Below are positions 1-9,447 of a stretch of DNA of 35,470 nucleotides, in pieces. The stretch is from Lautropia sp. GTDB lineage: Bacteria; Pseudomonadota; Gammaproteobacteria; Burkholderiales; Burkholderiaceae_E. The stretch covers positions 1 to 35,470 of the forward strand of contig JAUMZD010000040.1 in the NCBI GenBank assembly GCA_030528325.1. The letters run 5' to 3'. The translations under genes and the position numbers were made by a program. The notes beneath the pieces were generated by a model. That model ran no database searches and was not told the DNA's origin. It saw nothing but the letters and a program-made list of their open reading frames with translations. Each line of letters opens with the position of its first letter. Positions within the stretch are counted from its first letter, which is position 1.

Positions 1-6
1 AGAAGA

Positions 7-92
7 TGGTGGAGAGGGTTGGATTCGAACCAACGTAGGCGTAAGCCAACAGATTTACAGTCTGCCCCCTTTAGCCACTCGGGCACCTCTCC
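7..92 (-). tRNA. tyrT-like: tRNA-Tyr (anticodon GTA)
   Basis: Read on the minus strand this is a class II tRNA. The acceptor stem pairs GGAGAGG (86-92) with CCTCTCC (11-17), followed by an A discriminator and an encoded CCA at 7-9. The anticodon loop reads CTGTAAA, giving anticodon GTA. There is a long variable arm and a T-loop reading GGTTCGAATCC. Bacterial tRNA-Tyr is class II, which fits the 86-nt length. It decodes UAU/UAC. It stands alone within the window behind its own promoter. Confidence 0.96.
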
Positions 93-104
93 AGGGAAGA
101 TTCG

Positions 105-133
105 ATTATCGCCCGGCTTCTGGCACTTGTCAA
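105..133 (-). promoter_or_regulatory. sigma70 promoter of tRNA-Tyr
   Basis: On the minus strand a perfect -35 box TTGACA (128-133) is followed by a 17-bp spacer and a -10 box GATAAT (105-110), one base off consensus. The -10 ends 12 bases before the first tRNA base at 92, which implies a very short 5' leader, as is usual for stable RNA genes. Inferred from motif match and position only. Confidence 0.82.
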
Positions 134-390
134 ACAGGACACTTCGCATCCCCGTCGCCCCTGCACCCGTCCCCGTCGCGCCGATCACGCTCCGGTACGG
201 ATTCAGCAGCAGACCGTTGCACCAGTAGGCCGCACAAACCCATCGTCCTCGCCCGATAAAACCACGCTTTGTGAGTGACTGTCATGCCGGGCACGCCTGA
301 CACAAGGCGAACACGATTTAACGGTGGCGCGCCCTGCCGTATCCCTGCAAAATTGTTGGTTGTCGTTCGTTGAAAGCTGTACACCCACTC

Positions 391-2886
391 ATGTCAAAGA
401 AGTCCTCCGCGCCTCAGAAAAAGAACGCCAAACCGCTGACCGATGCCTTCGAGCCGCAGCCACTGGATCAGAATGACCCCGAGGCGTTGCGCGCCTACGT
501 GGCAAACCGCCTGCTGTATTTCGTGGGCAAGGATCCCCGCACCGCCACGAAGGCCGACTGGTATGTCGCACTGGCCCGTCTGGCCCGCGACAAGCTCATC
601 GAGCGCTGGATGGAAACCACGCGCGCCCAGTACGACCAGAACGTCAAGCGCGTCTACTACCTGTCGATGGAGTTCCTGATCGGCCGCGCGCTGACCAACA
701 GCCTGATGTCGATCGACATCTATGATCAGCTGGCCGAAGCGATGGCCGAAGGCGGGCTGGATTTTGAGGCGGCCCGGGAAGAAGAGCCCGATCCGGGTCT
801 GGGCAATGGCGGCCTGGGCCGTCTGGCCGCCTGCTTCCTCGACTCGATGGCCACCGTGGGTGTGCCCAGCTATGGCTATGGCATCCGGTACGACTATGGC
901 ATGTTCGCCCAGTCGATCCATGATGGCCATCAGGTCGAGCAGCCCGATGACTGGCTTCGCCTGGGCAACCCGTGGGAGTTCCCGCGGCCGCAATCGACCT
1001 TCCCGATCCACTTCGGTGGCTGGGTCGAGCACACGCCGGAAGGTGGTGCCATCTGGCGCGACACCGAAGACGTGCAGGCGATGGCCCACGACATGATCGT
1101 GCCAGGCTACCAGACGAAGACCATCAACACGCTGCGCCTGTGGCACGCCCGTGCAGCCGAAAGCCTCGACCTGACGCTCTTCAATCAGGGCGACTACATG
1201 CAGGCCGTCTCGCAGAAGAACCAGTCGGAAAACGTCACCCGCGTACTGTATCCGGACGACTCCAGCTATCAGGGCCGTGAGCTGCGACTGCGCCAGGAAT
1301 ACTTCTTCGTGAGCGCCTCGCTGCAGGACATCCTGCGCCGTTTCCTCTTCAACAACGACGATTTCACGACGCTGGCCGACAAGGTCGCCATCCACCTGAA
1401 CGATACGCATCCGGCCATTGCCGTGCCGGAGCTGATGCGCCTGCTCGTCGATGAACACAAGGTGCCCTGGAACACGGCCTGGGCCCAGTGCTGCAAGGTG
1501 TTCTCGTACACGAACCACACGCTGATGCCCGAGGCGCTGGAGACCTGGCCCGTGGCGATGATGCGCAGCGTGCTGCCCCGGCATCTGGAAATCATCTTCG
1601 AAATCAACAAGCGCTTCCTCGACTGGGTTCGCTCGCATCACGGTGACGACCCCGACCTGATCCGCCGCGTGTCGCTGATCGACGAGACCGGCGAGCGCCG
1701 GGTGCGGATGGCCTACATGTGCGTGCTGGCCAGCCACAAGGTCAATGGCGTCTCGCAGCTGCACAGCCAGTTGCTGGTGGACACGATCTTCGCCGACTTC
1801 GCGAAGCTGTTCCCGGGCCGCTTCATCAACGTCACGAACGGCATCACGCCGCGCCGCTGGCTGGCCAACGCCAACCGCCCGCTGTCGGCCCTGATCGACA
1901 GGACGATCGGCACCGACTGGCGCGGCGATCTGGACAAGCTGGCCGAGCTGAGACAGCACGCCGACAAGCCTGCTTTCCTGAAGGCCTTCGCCGCGGCCAA
2001 GCTCACGAACAAGGCGCGTCTGGCCGACTGGGTGAAGCGTCACGGTGGCATCAGCTTCGATCCGGCCGCGATGCTCGACGTGCAGGTCAAGCGCTTCCAC
2101 GAGTACAAGCGCCAGCTGCTGAACGTGCTGCACATCATCCACCGTTACAACGCGATGGTGGCCAACCCCGACGCCGACTGGGTGCCGCGCACCTTCCTGT
2201 TCTCGGGCAAGGCTGCATCGGCCTATCGCCAGGCCAAGCTGATCATCAAGCTGATCAACGACGTGGCGAAGAAGGTGAACGACGATCCGGTGCTGCGAGA
2301 CCGGATGAAGGTCGTGTTCGTGCCGAACTACAGCGTCTCGGCCGCCGAGATGATCATGCCGGCAGCCAACCTGTCCGAGCAGATCTCCACCGCCGGTACC
2401 GAGGCATCGGGCACCGGCAACATGAAGCTCGCGCTGAACGGTGCGCTGACGATCGGCACGATGGACGGGGCCAACGTCGAGATCCACGACAACGTGGGCG
2501 CAGACAACATCTTCATCTTCGGTCTGCGTACCGAGGAAGTGGCCCGCATCAAGGCAGCCGGCTATGACCCTGCCCGTCACTACGAGGAGAACCCGGCACT
2601 GCGTCAGGTGATCGACCAGATCGCCAGCGGTTTCTGGTCGCCGGATGATCACGGCCGTTTCCGCCCGATCACCGATTCGCTGCTGCGTCACGACACCTAT
2701 CTGCTGCTGGCCGACTTCGCCGACTATGTGGCCACGCAGGAGAAGGTGGACACGGTATTCCGTGACCAGAAGGACTGGAACCATCGCGCTGCCCTCAACG
2801 TGGCCGGCATGGGCGTGTTCTCGAGCGACCGGACGATCCGGGAATATGCCGACAGGATCTGGAACGCAAGAACGCTGAAAATCTGA
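391..2886 (+). CDS. glgP: Glycogen/starch/alpha-glucan phosphorylase (GT35)
   Basis: Releases glucose-1-phosphate from the non-reducing ends of alpha-1,4-glucan using phosphate and pyridoxal phosphate, in the cytoplasm. The 831-residue length from the ATG at 391 is typical of the family. The hallmark PLP site EASGTGNMKLALNGA is present, with the Schiff-base lysine at about residue 679, followed by GTMDGANVEI. Other family motifs are YYLSMEFLIGR near the N-terminus, GLGNGGLGRLAACF, and VQVKRFHEYKRQLLN before the PLP region. A TTG at 370 in the same frame would add seven residues. ATG 391 was preferred because MSKKSS is a normal start, but neither has a clear Shine-Dalgarno sequence. The first gene of an apparent glgP-glgX-malQ operon. 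It is preceded by about 260 bp (134-390) with no recognisable gene. MalP-type maltodextrin specificity cannot be separated from glycogen specificity by eye. Confidence 0.95.
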   Translation: MSKKSSAPQKKNAKPLTDAFEPQPLDQNDPEALRAYVANRLLYFVGKDPRTATKADWYVALARLARDKLIERWMETTRAQYDQNVKRVYYLSMEFLIGRALTNSLMSIDIYDQLAEAMAEGGLDFEAAREEEPDPGLGNGGLGRLAACFLDSMATVGVPSYGYGIRYDYGMFAQSIHDGHQVEQPDDWLRLGNPWEFPRPQSTFPIHFGGWVEHTPEGGAIWRDTEDVQAMAHDMIVPGYQTKTINTLRLWHARAAESLDLTLFNQGDYMQAVSQKNQSENVTRVLYPDDSSYQGRELRLRQEYFFVSASLQDILRRFLFNNDDFTTLADKVAIHLNDTHPAIAVPELMRLLVDEHKVPWNTAWAQCCKVFSYTNHTLMPEALETWPVAMMRSVLPRHLEIIFEINKRFLDWVRSHHGDDPDLIRRVSLIDETGERRVRMAYMCVLASHKVNGVSQLHSQLLVDTIFADFAKLFPGRFINVTNGITPRRWLANANRPLSALIDRTIGTDWRGDLDKLAELRQHADKPAFLKAFAAAKLTNKARLADWVKRHGGISFDPAAMLDVQVKRFHEYKRQLLNVLHIIHRYNAMVANPDADWVPRTFLFSGKAASAYRQAKLIIKLINDVAKKVNDDPVLRDRMKVVFVPNYSVSAAEMIMPAANLSEQISTAGTEASGTGNMKLALNGALTIGTMDGANVEIHDNVGADNIFIFGLRTEEVARIKAAGYDPARHYEENPALRQVIDQIASGFWSPDDHGRFRPITDSLLRHDTYLLLADFADYVATQEKVDTVFRDQKDWNHRAALNVAGMGVFSSDRTIREYADRIWNARTLKI

Positions 2887-2891
2887 GCGTA

Positions 2892-2940
2892 CCGGCCATT
2901 CTGGCCGGGAATCACCAGACGCGCCCCCGGCTGTCCGGGG
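2892..2940 (+). other. Two tandem hairpins between glgP and glgX
   Basis: Just after the glgP stop there is a perfect 7-bp stem with a 3-nt loop (CCGGCCA-TTC-TGGCCGG, 2892-2908). It is followed by a 6-bp stem with a 4-nt loop (CCCCGG-CTGT-CCGGGG, 2925-2940). Neither has a T-tract, so they are not classical intrinsic terminators. They could stabilise the glgP message 3' end or partly attenuate glgX. The structure is seen in the sequence; the role is inferred. Confidence 0.5.
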
Positions 2941-2995
2941 CACGATCCCTTGCGGCGCATGGCGAAAAGGATCGTGAACCCATTTTCAACGATCC

Positions 2996-5278
2996 ATGAA
3001 AGTAAACAACATGAATCCCGGGCATACCTCACCGCTGGGCGCCTCCTGCCGGGATGGTGGCGTCAATTTCGCCGTGTTCAGTGGTGGCGCCCGTCATGTC
3101 ACGCTGTGCCTGTTCGATGAACAGGGAAACGAGATCCGGCAGTATGCGATGCATGGACCCCTCAATGGCATCTGGCATGGCTTTCTGCCCGACGCCCGCC
3201 CCGGGCTGATTTACGGCTACCGGGTCGACGGCCCTTACGACCCTTCCCGCGGCCTGCGTTACAACCCGAACCGCCTGCTGCTCGACCCCTATGCCCGACG
3301 GCTGCACGGTCAGTTCCAGTGGCACGAATCGCATCTCGACCGCCCCGACACCCATCACACCGACAACGCGGCCCACATGCCCAAGGCCGTGGTCTGTGAA
3401 CCGGACACCTTCGACTGGGAAGGCGACACACCTCCCGGCATCCCGATGGCCGACAGCATCATCTATGAGGTGCATGTCAAAGGTTTCACCCGGCAGAACC
3501 GGGCCATACCGCCCGAATTGCGGGGCACCTATGAAGGCATGGGCTGCCCGGCCAGCATCCGGTACCTGAAGAAGCTCGGTGTCACGGCAGTCGAACTGTT
3601 GCCCATCCAGGAGTCGGTCAGCGAAAGCCTGCTCGACGACATGGGGCTGTCGAATTACTGGGGCTACAACACGCTTGCCTTCTTTGCGCCAGATCGCCGC
3701 TTTGCCCGGCATGACGCCGTGCGCGAGTTCCGGGAGATGGTCAAGGCGCTGCACCGCGCCGGCATCGAGGTCATTCTGGACGTGGTCTACAACCACACGC
3801 CCGAAGGCGACCAGCGTGGCCCGACGCTCTCATGGCGTGGTTTCGACAACCACGCCTATTACCACCTGAGCCGTCAGGATCCTGCCTATTACAACAACTA
3901 CGCCGGCACCGGCAACAGCCTGAATCTCAGCAATCCGCACTGCCTTCAGATGGTGATGGACTCGCTGCGCTTCTGGGTGGGTGAGATGCATGTGGATGGC
4001 TTCCGCTTCGATCTGGCCTCGGTGCTGGGCCGCGTCGCCTATCCGGGCGACCCGAATGCGGGTGGCTTCAGCCGGTATGCTCCCTTTTTCCACGCCATCG
4101 CGCAGGACCCGATCCTGGCACGCGCGAAGTGGATTGCCGAGCCGTGGGACGCGGCCGGCGGCGGCTATCAGCTGGGCGCCTATCTGCCGGGCTGGAGCGA
4201 GTGGAATGACCGTTTCCGGGATACGGTACGCCGCTTCTGGCTTCAACCGGGCAAGAACCGGGGAGCCTTCGCCAGCCAGATGTCCGGCGCCAGCGAACAG
4301 TTTCACCACGACGGACGAAGCCCGCAGGCCAGCATCAACTTCATCACCTCTCACGATGGCTTCACGCTGAATGATCTCGTCACCTACAACGAGAAGCACA
4401 ACGAGCCCAATGGCGAGGGCAACCGCGATGGGCACAACGAAAACCTGAGCTGGAACGCCGGCGTGGAAGGCCCGAGCGATGATCCGGCCATCCGGGAGAT
4501 TCGCAACCGCCTGAAGCGCTCGATGATGGCTTCGGTACTGTTTGCCCAGGGCACCCCGATGCTGACGGCCGGCGATGAGATCAGCCGTTCCCAGCAGGGC
4601 AACAACAACGCCTACAACCAGGACAACCCGACGAGCTGGCTCGACTGGCAGAACATCGACGATGAGATGTTCGCGTTCACGGCCTACCTGATCCAGCTGC
4701 GCAAGCAGCACCCCCAGCTCCGGCTGCCGGTCTGGCTGCTGGGCACCCCCACGGCGGCCGGCATGCTCGACGTGCTGTGGCTGAACGCGAAGGGCGAACA
4801 GATGCAGGCCGAAGGCTGGACGGCACCAGGCCATGACGGGGTATTCGGGCAACTGCTGGGCGCCCACAATGACGAGGAATATGATCTGCTGCTCCTCTTC
4901 AACCCGGATCGGATCGAACACCCCTTCATCCTGCCCGAGGGTCAATGGGGCATGGTGCTGGACTGCTCCCGACCTGACGGCCTGCCCATTCAGCCCGACG
5001 CCCCCCGGAGCAGGCTGGACGAGACCCGAACCCGGATCATGCGGCATGGCTTGCCACTCGAGAGAGCCCGTCGCACCAACGGCCGGACGACCAGAGCCGA
5101 TCTGTCCACCCTGTCCACTCGACCCGTTCCGGTCTGCCGGCAGCTGACGGCACCAGACGCTACACTTGGCTCTGCCTCGGGCGAGGGCTCACCCCAGGTA
5201 CAGTCCGAGCGGCCTTCATTCATGCTGCAGCCACACTGTCTCTACCTCTTCATTGCCTGCCCTGACAACCGTCCATGA
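2996..5278 (+). CDS. glgX: Glycogen debranching enzyme GlgX (GH13, isoamylase-type)
   Basis: Hydrolyses alpha-1,6 branch points of phosphorylase-limited glycogen, releasing short maltodextrins. The N-terminal CBM48-like part has PLGASCRDGGVNFAVFSGG and GYRVDGPYDPSRG. The GH13 barrel follows, with VILDVVYNH, DGFRFDLASVLG (nucleophile Asp about 339), AEPWD (acid/base Glu about 382) and TSHDGFTLNDLV (Asp about 454), counted from the ATG at 2996. An in-frame ATG at 3011 is an equally plausible start. At 760 residues it is about 100 longer than E. coli GlgX (657). The excess is a Pro/Arg/Ser/Thr-rich stretch at about residues 665-745, inserted in the C-terminal beta domain before the final strand FMLQPHCLYLFI. 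It follows glgP by about 110 bp and its stop overlaps malQ by 4 bp (ATGA). Confidence 0.94.
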   Translation: MKVNNMNPGHTSPLGASCRDGGVNFAVFSGGARHVTLCLFDEQGNEIRQYAMHGPLNGIWHGFLPDARPGLIYGYRVDGPYDPSRGLRYNPNRLLLDPYARRLHGQFQWHESHLDRPDTHHTDNAAHMPKAVVCEPDTFDWEGDTPPGIPMADSIIYEVHVKGFTRQNRAIPPELRGTYEGMGCPASIRYLKKLGVTAVELLPIQESVSESLLDDMGLSNYWGYNTLAFFAPDRRFARHDAVREFREMVKALHRAGIEVILDVVYNHTPEGDQRGPTLSWRGFDNHAYYHLSRQDPAYYNNYAGTGNSLNLSNPHCLQMVMDSLRFWVGEMHVDGFRFDLASVLGRVAYPGDPNAGGFSRYAPFFHAIAQDPILARAKWIAEPWDAAGGGYQLGAYLPGWSEWNDRFRDTVRRFWLQPGKNRGAFASQMSGASEQFHHDGRSPQASINFITSHDGFTLNDLVTYNEKHNEPNGEGNRDGHNENLSWNAGVEGPSDDPAIREIRNRLKRSMMASVLFAQGTPMLTAGDEISRSQQGNNNAYNQDNPTSWLDWQNIDDEMFAFTAYLIQLRKQHPQLRLPVWLLGTPTAAGMLDVLWLNAKGEQMQAEGWTAPGHDGVFGQLLGAHNDEEYDLLLLFNPDRIEHPFILPEGQWGMVLDCSRPDGLPIQPDAPRSRLDETRTRIMRHGLPLERARRTNGRTTRADLSTLSTRPVPVCRQLTAPDATLGSASGEGSPQVQSERPSFMLQPHCLYLFIACPDNRP

Positions 5279-6870
5279 AAACCTCTGACTTCTCACGCGC
5301 CAGCGGCATCCTGCTGCACGTCACTTCTCTGCCCGATCCGGCGGGCCCCGTGGCCGCCGGGCACCGCCTCAGCGTCGCCCACCCGGGTTCGGGCGACTTC
5401 GGCGCCAGCGCCCTGCACTTCATCGACTGGCTCGAACAGGGCAAGCAGCACCTGTGGCAGGTGCTGCCGCTCGTGCCGGCCGGGCCCGGGCATTCACCCT
5501 ACATGAGCCCGTCCAGCCTGGCGTTCAACCCGATGCTGGTGAACCTGCAGGCACTGGTCGATGCCGGATGGTTGCCGGCCGACTTCAGTGAGAGCGATGA
5601 TTCCTTTGCGCTGGCCGATCCAGGGCAGACCCGTATCGACTTCCAGCGTACCGGGCAATTCCGGCTGGCAGCGCTGGCCGAAGCGGCCTCGCGCTTCCTC
5701 GCCACACCGGATGATCCACAACAGGCCGATTTCACCGCTTACTGCAAGCAGGAGAAGAAGTGGCTGGATGACTACGCGCTCTTCATGGTGCTGAACGAGC
5801 TGCACCACGGTGAAACCTGGCAGAACTGGCCTGCCGACCTGGCAGGGCGCAAGAGCACGGCGCTGACCAGGATCCGCAAGACGCACAAGGCGCGCTACGA
5901 CTTCTGGTGCTTCGTGCAGTGGCAGGCCGAGCGGCAGTGGGAAAAGATACGGGCCTATGCAGCCGGGCGCGGCGTGCGCATCGTGGGCGACCTGCCCATT
6001 TTCGTCGCGCTGAACAGTGCCGACACCTGGGCCAACCCGAAACTCTTCGATCTCGACAGGCAGCACTGGCCGACGGCCGTGGCAGGCGTGCCTCCCGACT
6101 ACTTCAGCGAGGATGGCCAGCTCTGGGGCAACCCGCTCTACAACTGGGCCGCGCATGCGAAGGAAAACTATGCCTGGTGGATTGCCCGCATGCAGCGCGC
6201 CCTGGTGATGGCCGATACCGTGCGCATCGACCACTTCCGGGGTTTCTCGGCCAACTGGGCCGTACCGGCGGGCATGCCGAATGCCCGCGTCGGCGAATGG
6301 CGCAAGGGGCCGGGCAGCAAGCTGTTCACGGCGCTGACCCATGCACTGGGCAGCCTGCCCCTCATCGCGGAAGACCTCGGCGTGGTGGATGAAGGCGTGA
6401 TCCGCCTGCTGTATGAAACCGGTCTGCCCGGCATGGCCATCCTTCAGTTCGCCTTCGACAGCGATGCCACCAACGTCTTCCTGCCTCACAACCTGAAGCG
6501 GCATCAGGTCGTCTACACGGGCACGCATGACAATGACACGACGCTGGGCTGGTTCGCCCAGATCGATGAGCGCGAACGTGCCCGCGCACAGATCTACCTG
6601 AAGACCGACGGCCGCGAGATGAACTGGGAGCTGATCCACACCGGCTCACAGTCGGTGGCAACCTGGGCCATCTATCCGCTACAGGACATCCTTGGCCTGG
6701 ACAGCAACGCCCGGATGAACCTGCCCGGTGCGGCCGACGGCTGGTGGGGCTGGCGCTTCGACTGGCACCAGCTGCACGACTGGCAGACCCGGCGGCTGCG
6801 GGCCATCACCCAGGTTCATGGTCGCGACGAACCTGCATGGGCAGTATCGACGAAACCGGCTGACCATTGA
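5275..6870 (+). CDS. malQ: 4-alpha-glucanotransferase (amylomaltase, GH77)
   Basis: Transfers glucan segments between maltodextrins, so that the short chains released by GlgX can be lengthened and returned to phosphorylase. GH77 motifs are present: ASGILLHVTSLPDP at the start, VGDLPIFVALNSADTW, VRIDHFRGF (nucleophile Asp about 319), AEDLGVVDEGV (acid/base Glu about 366) and GTHDNDTTLGW (Asp about 419). The length of 531 residues is that of the short bacterial amylomaltases, without the long N-terminal extension of E. coli MalQ. The start is set by a 4-bp ATGA overlap with glgX, implying translational coupling. The last 65 bp overlap the 3' end of the convergent LysR gene, so both strands code there. 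Confidence 0.95.
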   Translation: MKTSDFSRASGILLHVTSLPDPAGPVAAGHRLSVAHPGSGDFGASALHFIDWLEQGKQHLWQVLPLVPAGPGHSPYMSPSSLAFNPMLVNLQALVDAGWLPADFSESDDSFALADPGQTRIDFQRTGQFRLAALAEAASRFLATPDDPQQADFTAYCKQEKKWLDDYALFMVLNELHHGETWQNWPADLAGRKSTALTRIRKTHKARYDFWCFVQWQAERQWEKIRAYAAGRGVRIVGDLPIFVALNSADTWANPKLFDLDRQHWPTAVAGVPPDYFSEDGQLWGNPLYNWAAHAKENYAWWIARMQRALVMADTVRIDHFRGFSANWAVPAGMPNARVGEWRKGPGSKLFTALTHALGSLPLIAEDLGVVDEGVIRLLYETGLPGMAILQFAFDSDATNVFLPHNLKRHQVVYTGTHDNDTTLGWFAQIDERERARAQIYLKTDGREMNWELIHTGSQSVATWAIYPLQDILGLDSNARMNLPGAADGWWGWRFDWHQLHDWQTRRLRAITQVHGRDEPAWAVSTKPADH

Positions 6871-7849
6871 AGCGACTGGGGGGCACATTGAGGCGGGCGC
6901 GCCAGCCCCGCCGCATCGCCACCTCGTCGAGCTGCTTCCGCAGCCAGCGATGCGAGGGTTGCTGCTCCTGACGGCGGTGCCAGACCATGTCCACACGCAT
7001 GGCCGGCACGGCCAGCGGCAGCGGCTGCCAGACCAGGCGGTCGGCAATGCCGGTGGTGGGTATGAAATCCAGTGGCAGCACCGTCAGCAGATCCGACTGC
7101 GCGGCCACCTGGGCGGCGGTGAAGAACTGATTGAGCGTCAGCACGATGCGCCGTGTTCGCTGGCGTGAGGCCAGCGCCTCATCGACGAAACCGAAGGGGC
7201 GCCCCGAATAGCTGACGAGCAGGTGCCGGGCCTGACAGTAATCGTCGAGACTGATCGGGCCATCGCCCAGGGGATGCCCTTCGCGCATCACGCACACGTA
7301 CTGCCCTTCGTAGATCTGCTGATAACCGAAAGTGTCGGCCCGGTCTTCCTGCATCTCCCGCAGCACGATGTCGGCCACCGCACCCGGAAAATGCCCGACC
7401 GCCAGATGCAGCTCGTCGTTCTCGAGCAGCGGGAAGGGATCCCGGGTGGTGAGGGGCCGAAGCCGCAGCGTGGCGCTGGGGGCCTCCTGCTGCAGGCGCT
7501 CCATCATGGGCGTGACGAGCAGGGCCGCCGTGGCATCGGCCATGGCGATCACGAAGGTTTCGCGCGTCCGCTGGGGATCGAAGGATTTGGGGGCGATCAC
7601 CCCGCGCAGCGCGTTGAGTGCCGTTCTGACGTCGGGCCAGATCGACAGCGCGAAAGGCGTGGGCTCGACCCCGCGCCCCGCCCTGATGAGCAGTTCATCA
7701 CCCAGCGATTCTCGCAACCGGCGCAGGGCATTGCTGGCCGCCGGCTGCGTCATCGACAGATTGCGTGCCGCCCGCGAAATGTTGCGCTCGGCCATGACTT
7801 CATCAAAAACCCGCAGCAGGTTCAGATCGAAGTGCTGAAAATCCACCAT
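6806..7849 (-). CDS. LysR-family transcriptional regulator
   Basis: An N-terminal winged helix-turn-helix lies at about residues 8-66 (FDLNLLRVFDEVMAERNISR, then AARNLSMTQPAASNALRRLR). A substrate-binding domain with the NodD/NahR-like layout follows. The chosen ATG at 7849 has a purine-rich GGGGAGG directly upstream; an open frame continues upstream to 7927 but would add 26 residues before the conserved start. The 347-residue protein is longer than the usual 300 or so, with an extra C-terminal tail that is antisense to the end of malQ. It lies on the same strand as glgC and glgA, 107 bp after the glgA stop, so it may be cotranscribed with them and regulate glycogen metabolism. The ligand and targets are unknown. 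Confidence 0.85.
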   Translation of the reverse strand: MVDFQHFDLNLLRVFDEVMAERNISRAARNLSMTQPAASNALRRLRESLGDELLIRAGRGVEPTPFALSIWPDVRTALNALRGVIAPKSFDPQRTRETFVIAMADATAALLVTPMMERLQQEAPSATLRLRPLTTRDPFPLLENDELHLAVGHFPGAVADIVLREMQEDRADTFGYQQIYEGQYVCVMREGHPLGDGPISLDDYCQARHLLVSYSGRPFGFVDEALASRQRTRRIVLTLNQFFTAAQVAAQSDLLTVLPLDFIPTTGIADRLVWQPLPLAVPAMRVDMVWHRRQEQQPSHRWLRKQLDEVAMRRGWRARLNVPPSRFNGQPVSSILPMQVRRDHEPG

Positions 7850-7956
7850 CCCTCCCCAGTGACGACTCTCGATGCGCCAGATCATCCGAACGCCTCGGGC
7901 ACCTGGCGCCGGCAGGGTCATCCGCACAAGCGGCGGTGCCCTCCGCTTACGGTGCG

Positions 7957-9447
7957 TCAGCCCAGCAGGGAACGATACAGCGCCACATAGGCTTCGGCTG
8001 AACGCGACCAGCCATTATCGCATCCCATGGCCGTCAGCACGCGAGCATGCCAGGCCGAGCCGTCCTGCCACAGCGAAACCATGCGGTTCAGGGCCGCCAC
8101 GAAGTCATCCAGATCGGCACGGTTGAAGACGAAGCCGTTGCCGGCCGAATGCTCGCCCCGACCGTACTCGACCACGGTATCGGAGAGGCCGCCCACATTG
8201 CGCACCAGTGGCAGGGTGCCGTAACGCAGGCCATACATCTGGGTCAGCCCGCAGGGCTCGAAGCGAGACGGCACCAGGATGACATCCCCGCCCGCAATCA
8301 GCCGGTGCGACATCGGCTCGTCATAGCCGATATGCGCGGCAACCCAGCCCGGGTTCAGCTCTGCCGCCTGCCGGAACGCTGATTCCAGATGGGGATCTCC
8401 ACTGCCGATCAGCGCCAGCTGGACGCCCAGATTGCGCAGGGTGGGCAGTGCAGCCAGCAGCAGATCCGCCCCCTTCTGGTCGGTCAGCCGGCTGACCATC
8501 ACGGCCAGCGGCACCGAGGGATCGACCTGAAGCCCCATTTCCGCCTGCAACCCGGCTTTCAACCGGGCTTTGCCGGCCAGATCACGGGCACTGTAGTTCG
8601 CACTCAGCAGTGGATCGACCTCGGGACTCCAGACCTGGTCGTCGATGCCGTTCAGGATGCCGGACAGTGAATCTCGCCGCTCGAACAGCACGCCTTCCAG
8701 GCCGGCGCCAAATTCCTTCGTGGTGATTTCATAGGCATACCGGGGACTGACCGTCGTCAGGCGGTCAGCGTAGACCAGCCCCGCCTTCATGAAGCTGCCA
8801 TGCCCATAGAACTCGATCCCGTTGCGACGGGTCATCCACTCCGGCAGTCGCAGCTCGGCAGCCTTGGCCAACGGGAACAGCCCCTGATACGCCAGGTTGT
8901 GAATGGTGTAGACCGATCGAACCGGATGGTATGGGAGTGCCTTCAGGTAAGCGGGCGCCAGGGCTGCATGCCAGTCATGGGCGTGCAGAACGTCGGCCTG
9001 CCAGTCGTCGTCGATGCAGCCGGCGGCCAGCTGCGCCGCCACCCAGCCGAACAGCGCGAAGCGTTCGGCATTGTCCGGCCAGTCGTGTTTGTCCGGCCCC
9101 AGATAAGGGTTACCGGGCCGACGGTATAGCCAGGGAGCATCCACGACATAAAGAGGCACTCCGCTATCCGGCATGCGCCCTTTCAGAAGCCGGATACGGG
9201 CTGCCCCGAAAGCCGAACCCAGTTCCGCCACGGTGTCGACGCCGTCCAGACCCGCCAGAATCGCCGGGAACCCCGGCACCACCAGTCGGGCATCGACCCC
9301 TCGCTCACGCAGCGCAGCGGGCAGGGCAGCCGATACATCGGCCAGCCCCCCCGTCTTCAGCAGGGGAAAGACTTCTGCCGCCACATGCAGGACTCGGGGA
9401 TCCATCCTGACGGCCTCGACATGGCGCGACTTTGACTGACGACTCAT
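7957..9447 (-). CDS. glgA: Glycogen synthase, ADP-glucose type (GT5)
   Basis: Elongates alpha-1,4-glucan using ADP-glucose. N-terminal motif [15 protein letters not shown] is the KTGGL ADP-glucose/acceptor site. Other GT5 features are [39 protein letters not shown] and the C-terminal [18 protein letters not shown] motif carrying the conserved glutamate. Length is 496 residues against about 477 in E. coli. The start ATG overlaps the glgC stop by 4 bp (ATGA), so it is probably translationally coupled; an internal ATG 14 codons in ([14 protein letters not shown]) is nearer the usual N-terminus. Second gene of the glgC-glgA unit. Confidence 0.95.
   Translation of the reverse strand: MSRQSKSRHVEAVRMDPRVLHVAAEVFPLLKTGGLADVSAALPAALRERGVDARLVVPGFPAILAGLDGVDTVAELGSAFGAARIRLLKGRMPDSGVPLYVVDAPWLYRRPGNPYLGPDKHDWPDNAERFALFGWVAAQLAAGCIDDDWQADVLHAHDWHAALAPAYLKALPYHPVRSVYTIHNLAYQGLFPLAKAAELRLPEWMTRRNGIEFYGHGSFMKAGLVYADRLTTVSPRYAYEITTKEFGAGLEGVLFERRDSLSGILNGIDDQVWSPEVDPLLSANYSARDLAGKARLKAGLQAEMGLQVDPSVPLAVMVSRLTDQKGADLLLAALPTLRNLGVQLALIGSGDPHLESAFRQAAELNPGWVAAHIGYDEPMSHRLIAGGDVILVPSRFEPCGLTQMYGLRYGTLPLVRNVGGLSDTVVEYGRGEHSAGNGFVFNRADLDDFVAALNRMVSLWQDGSAWHARVLTAMGCDNGWSRSAEAYVALYRSLLG

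Noticed and set aside
394-2943. An 849-codon open frame antisense to glgP
   Set aside because: It mirrors the codon pattern of glgP in GC-rich DNA, has His/Val/Arg-rich composition and no domain; glgP is certain.
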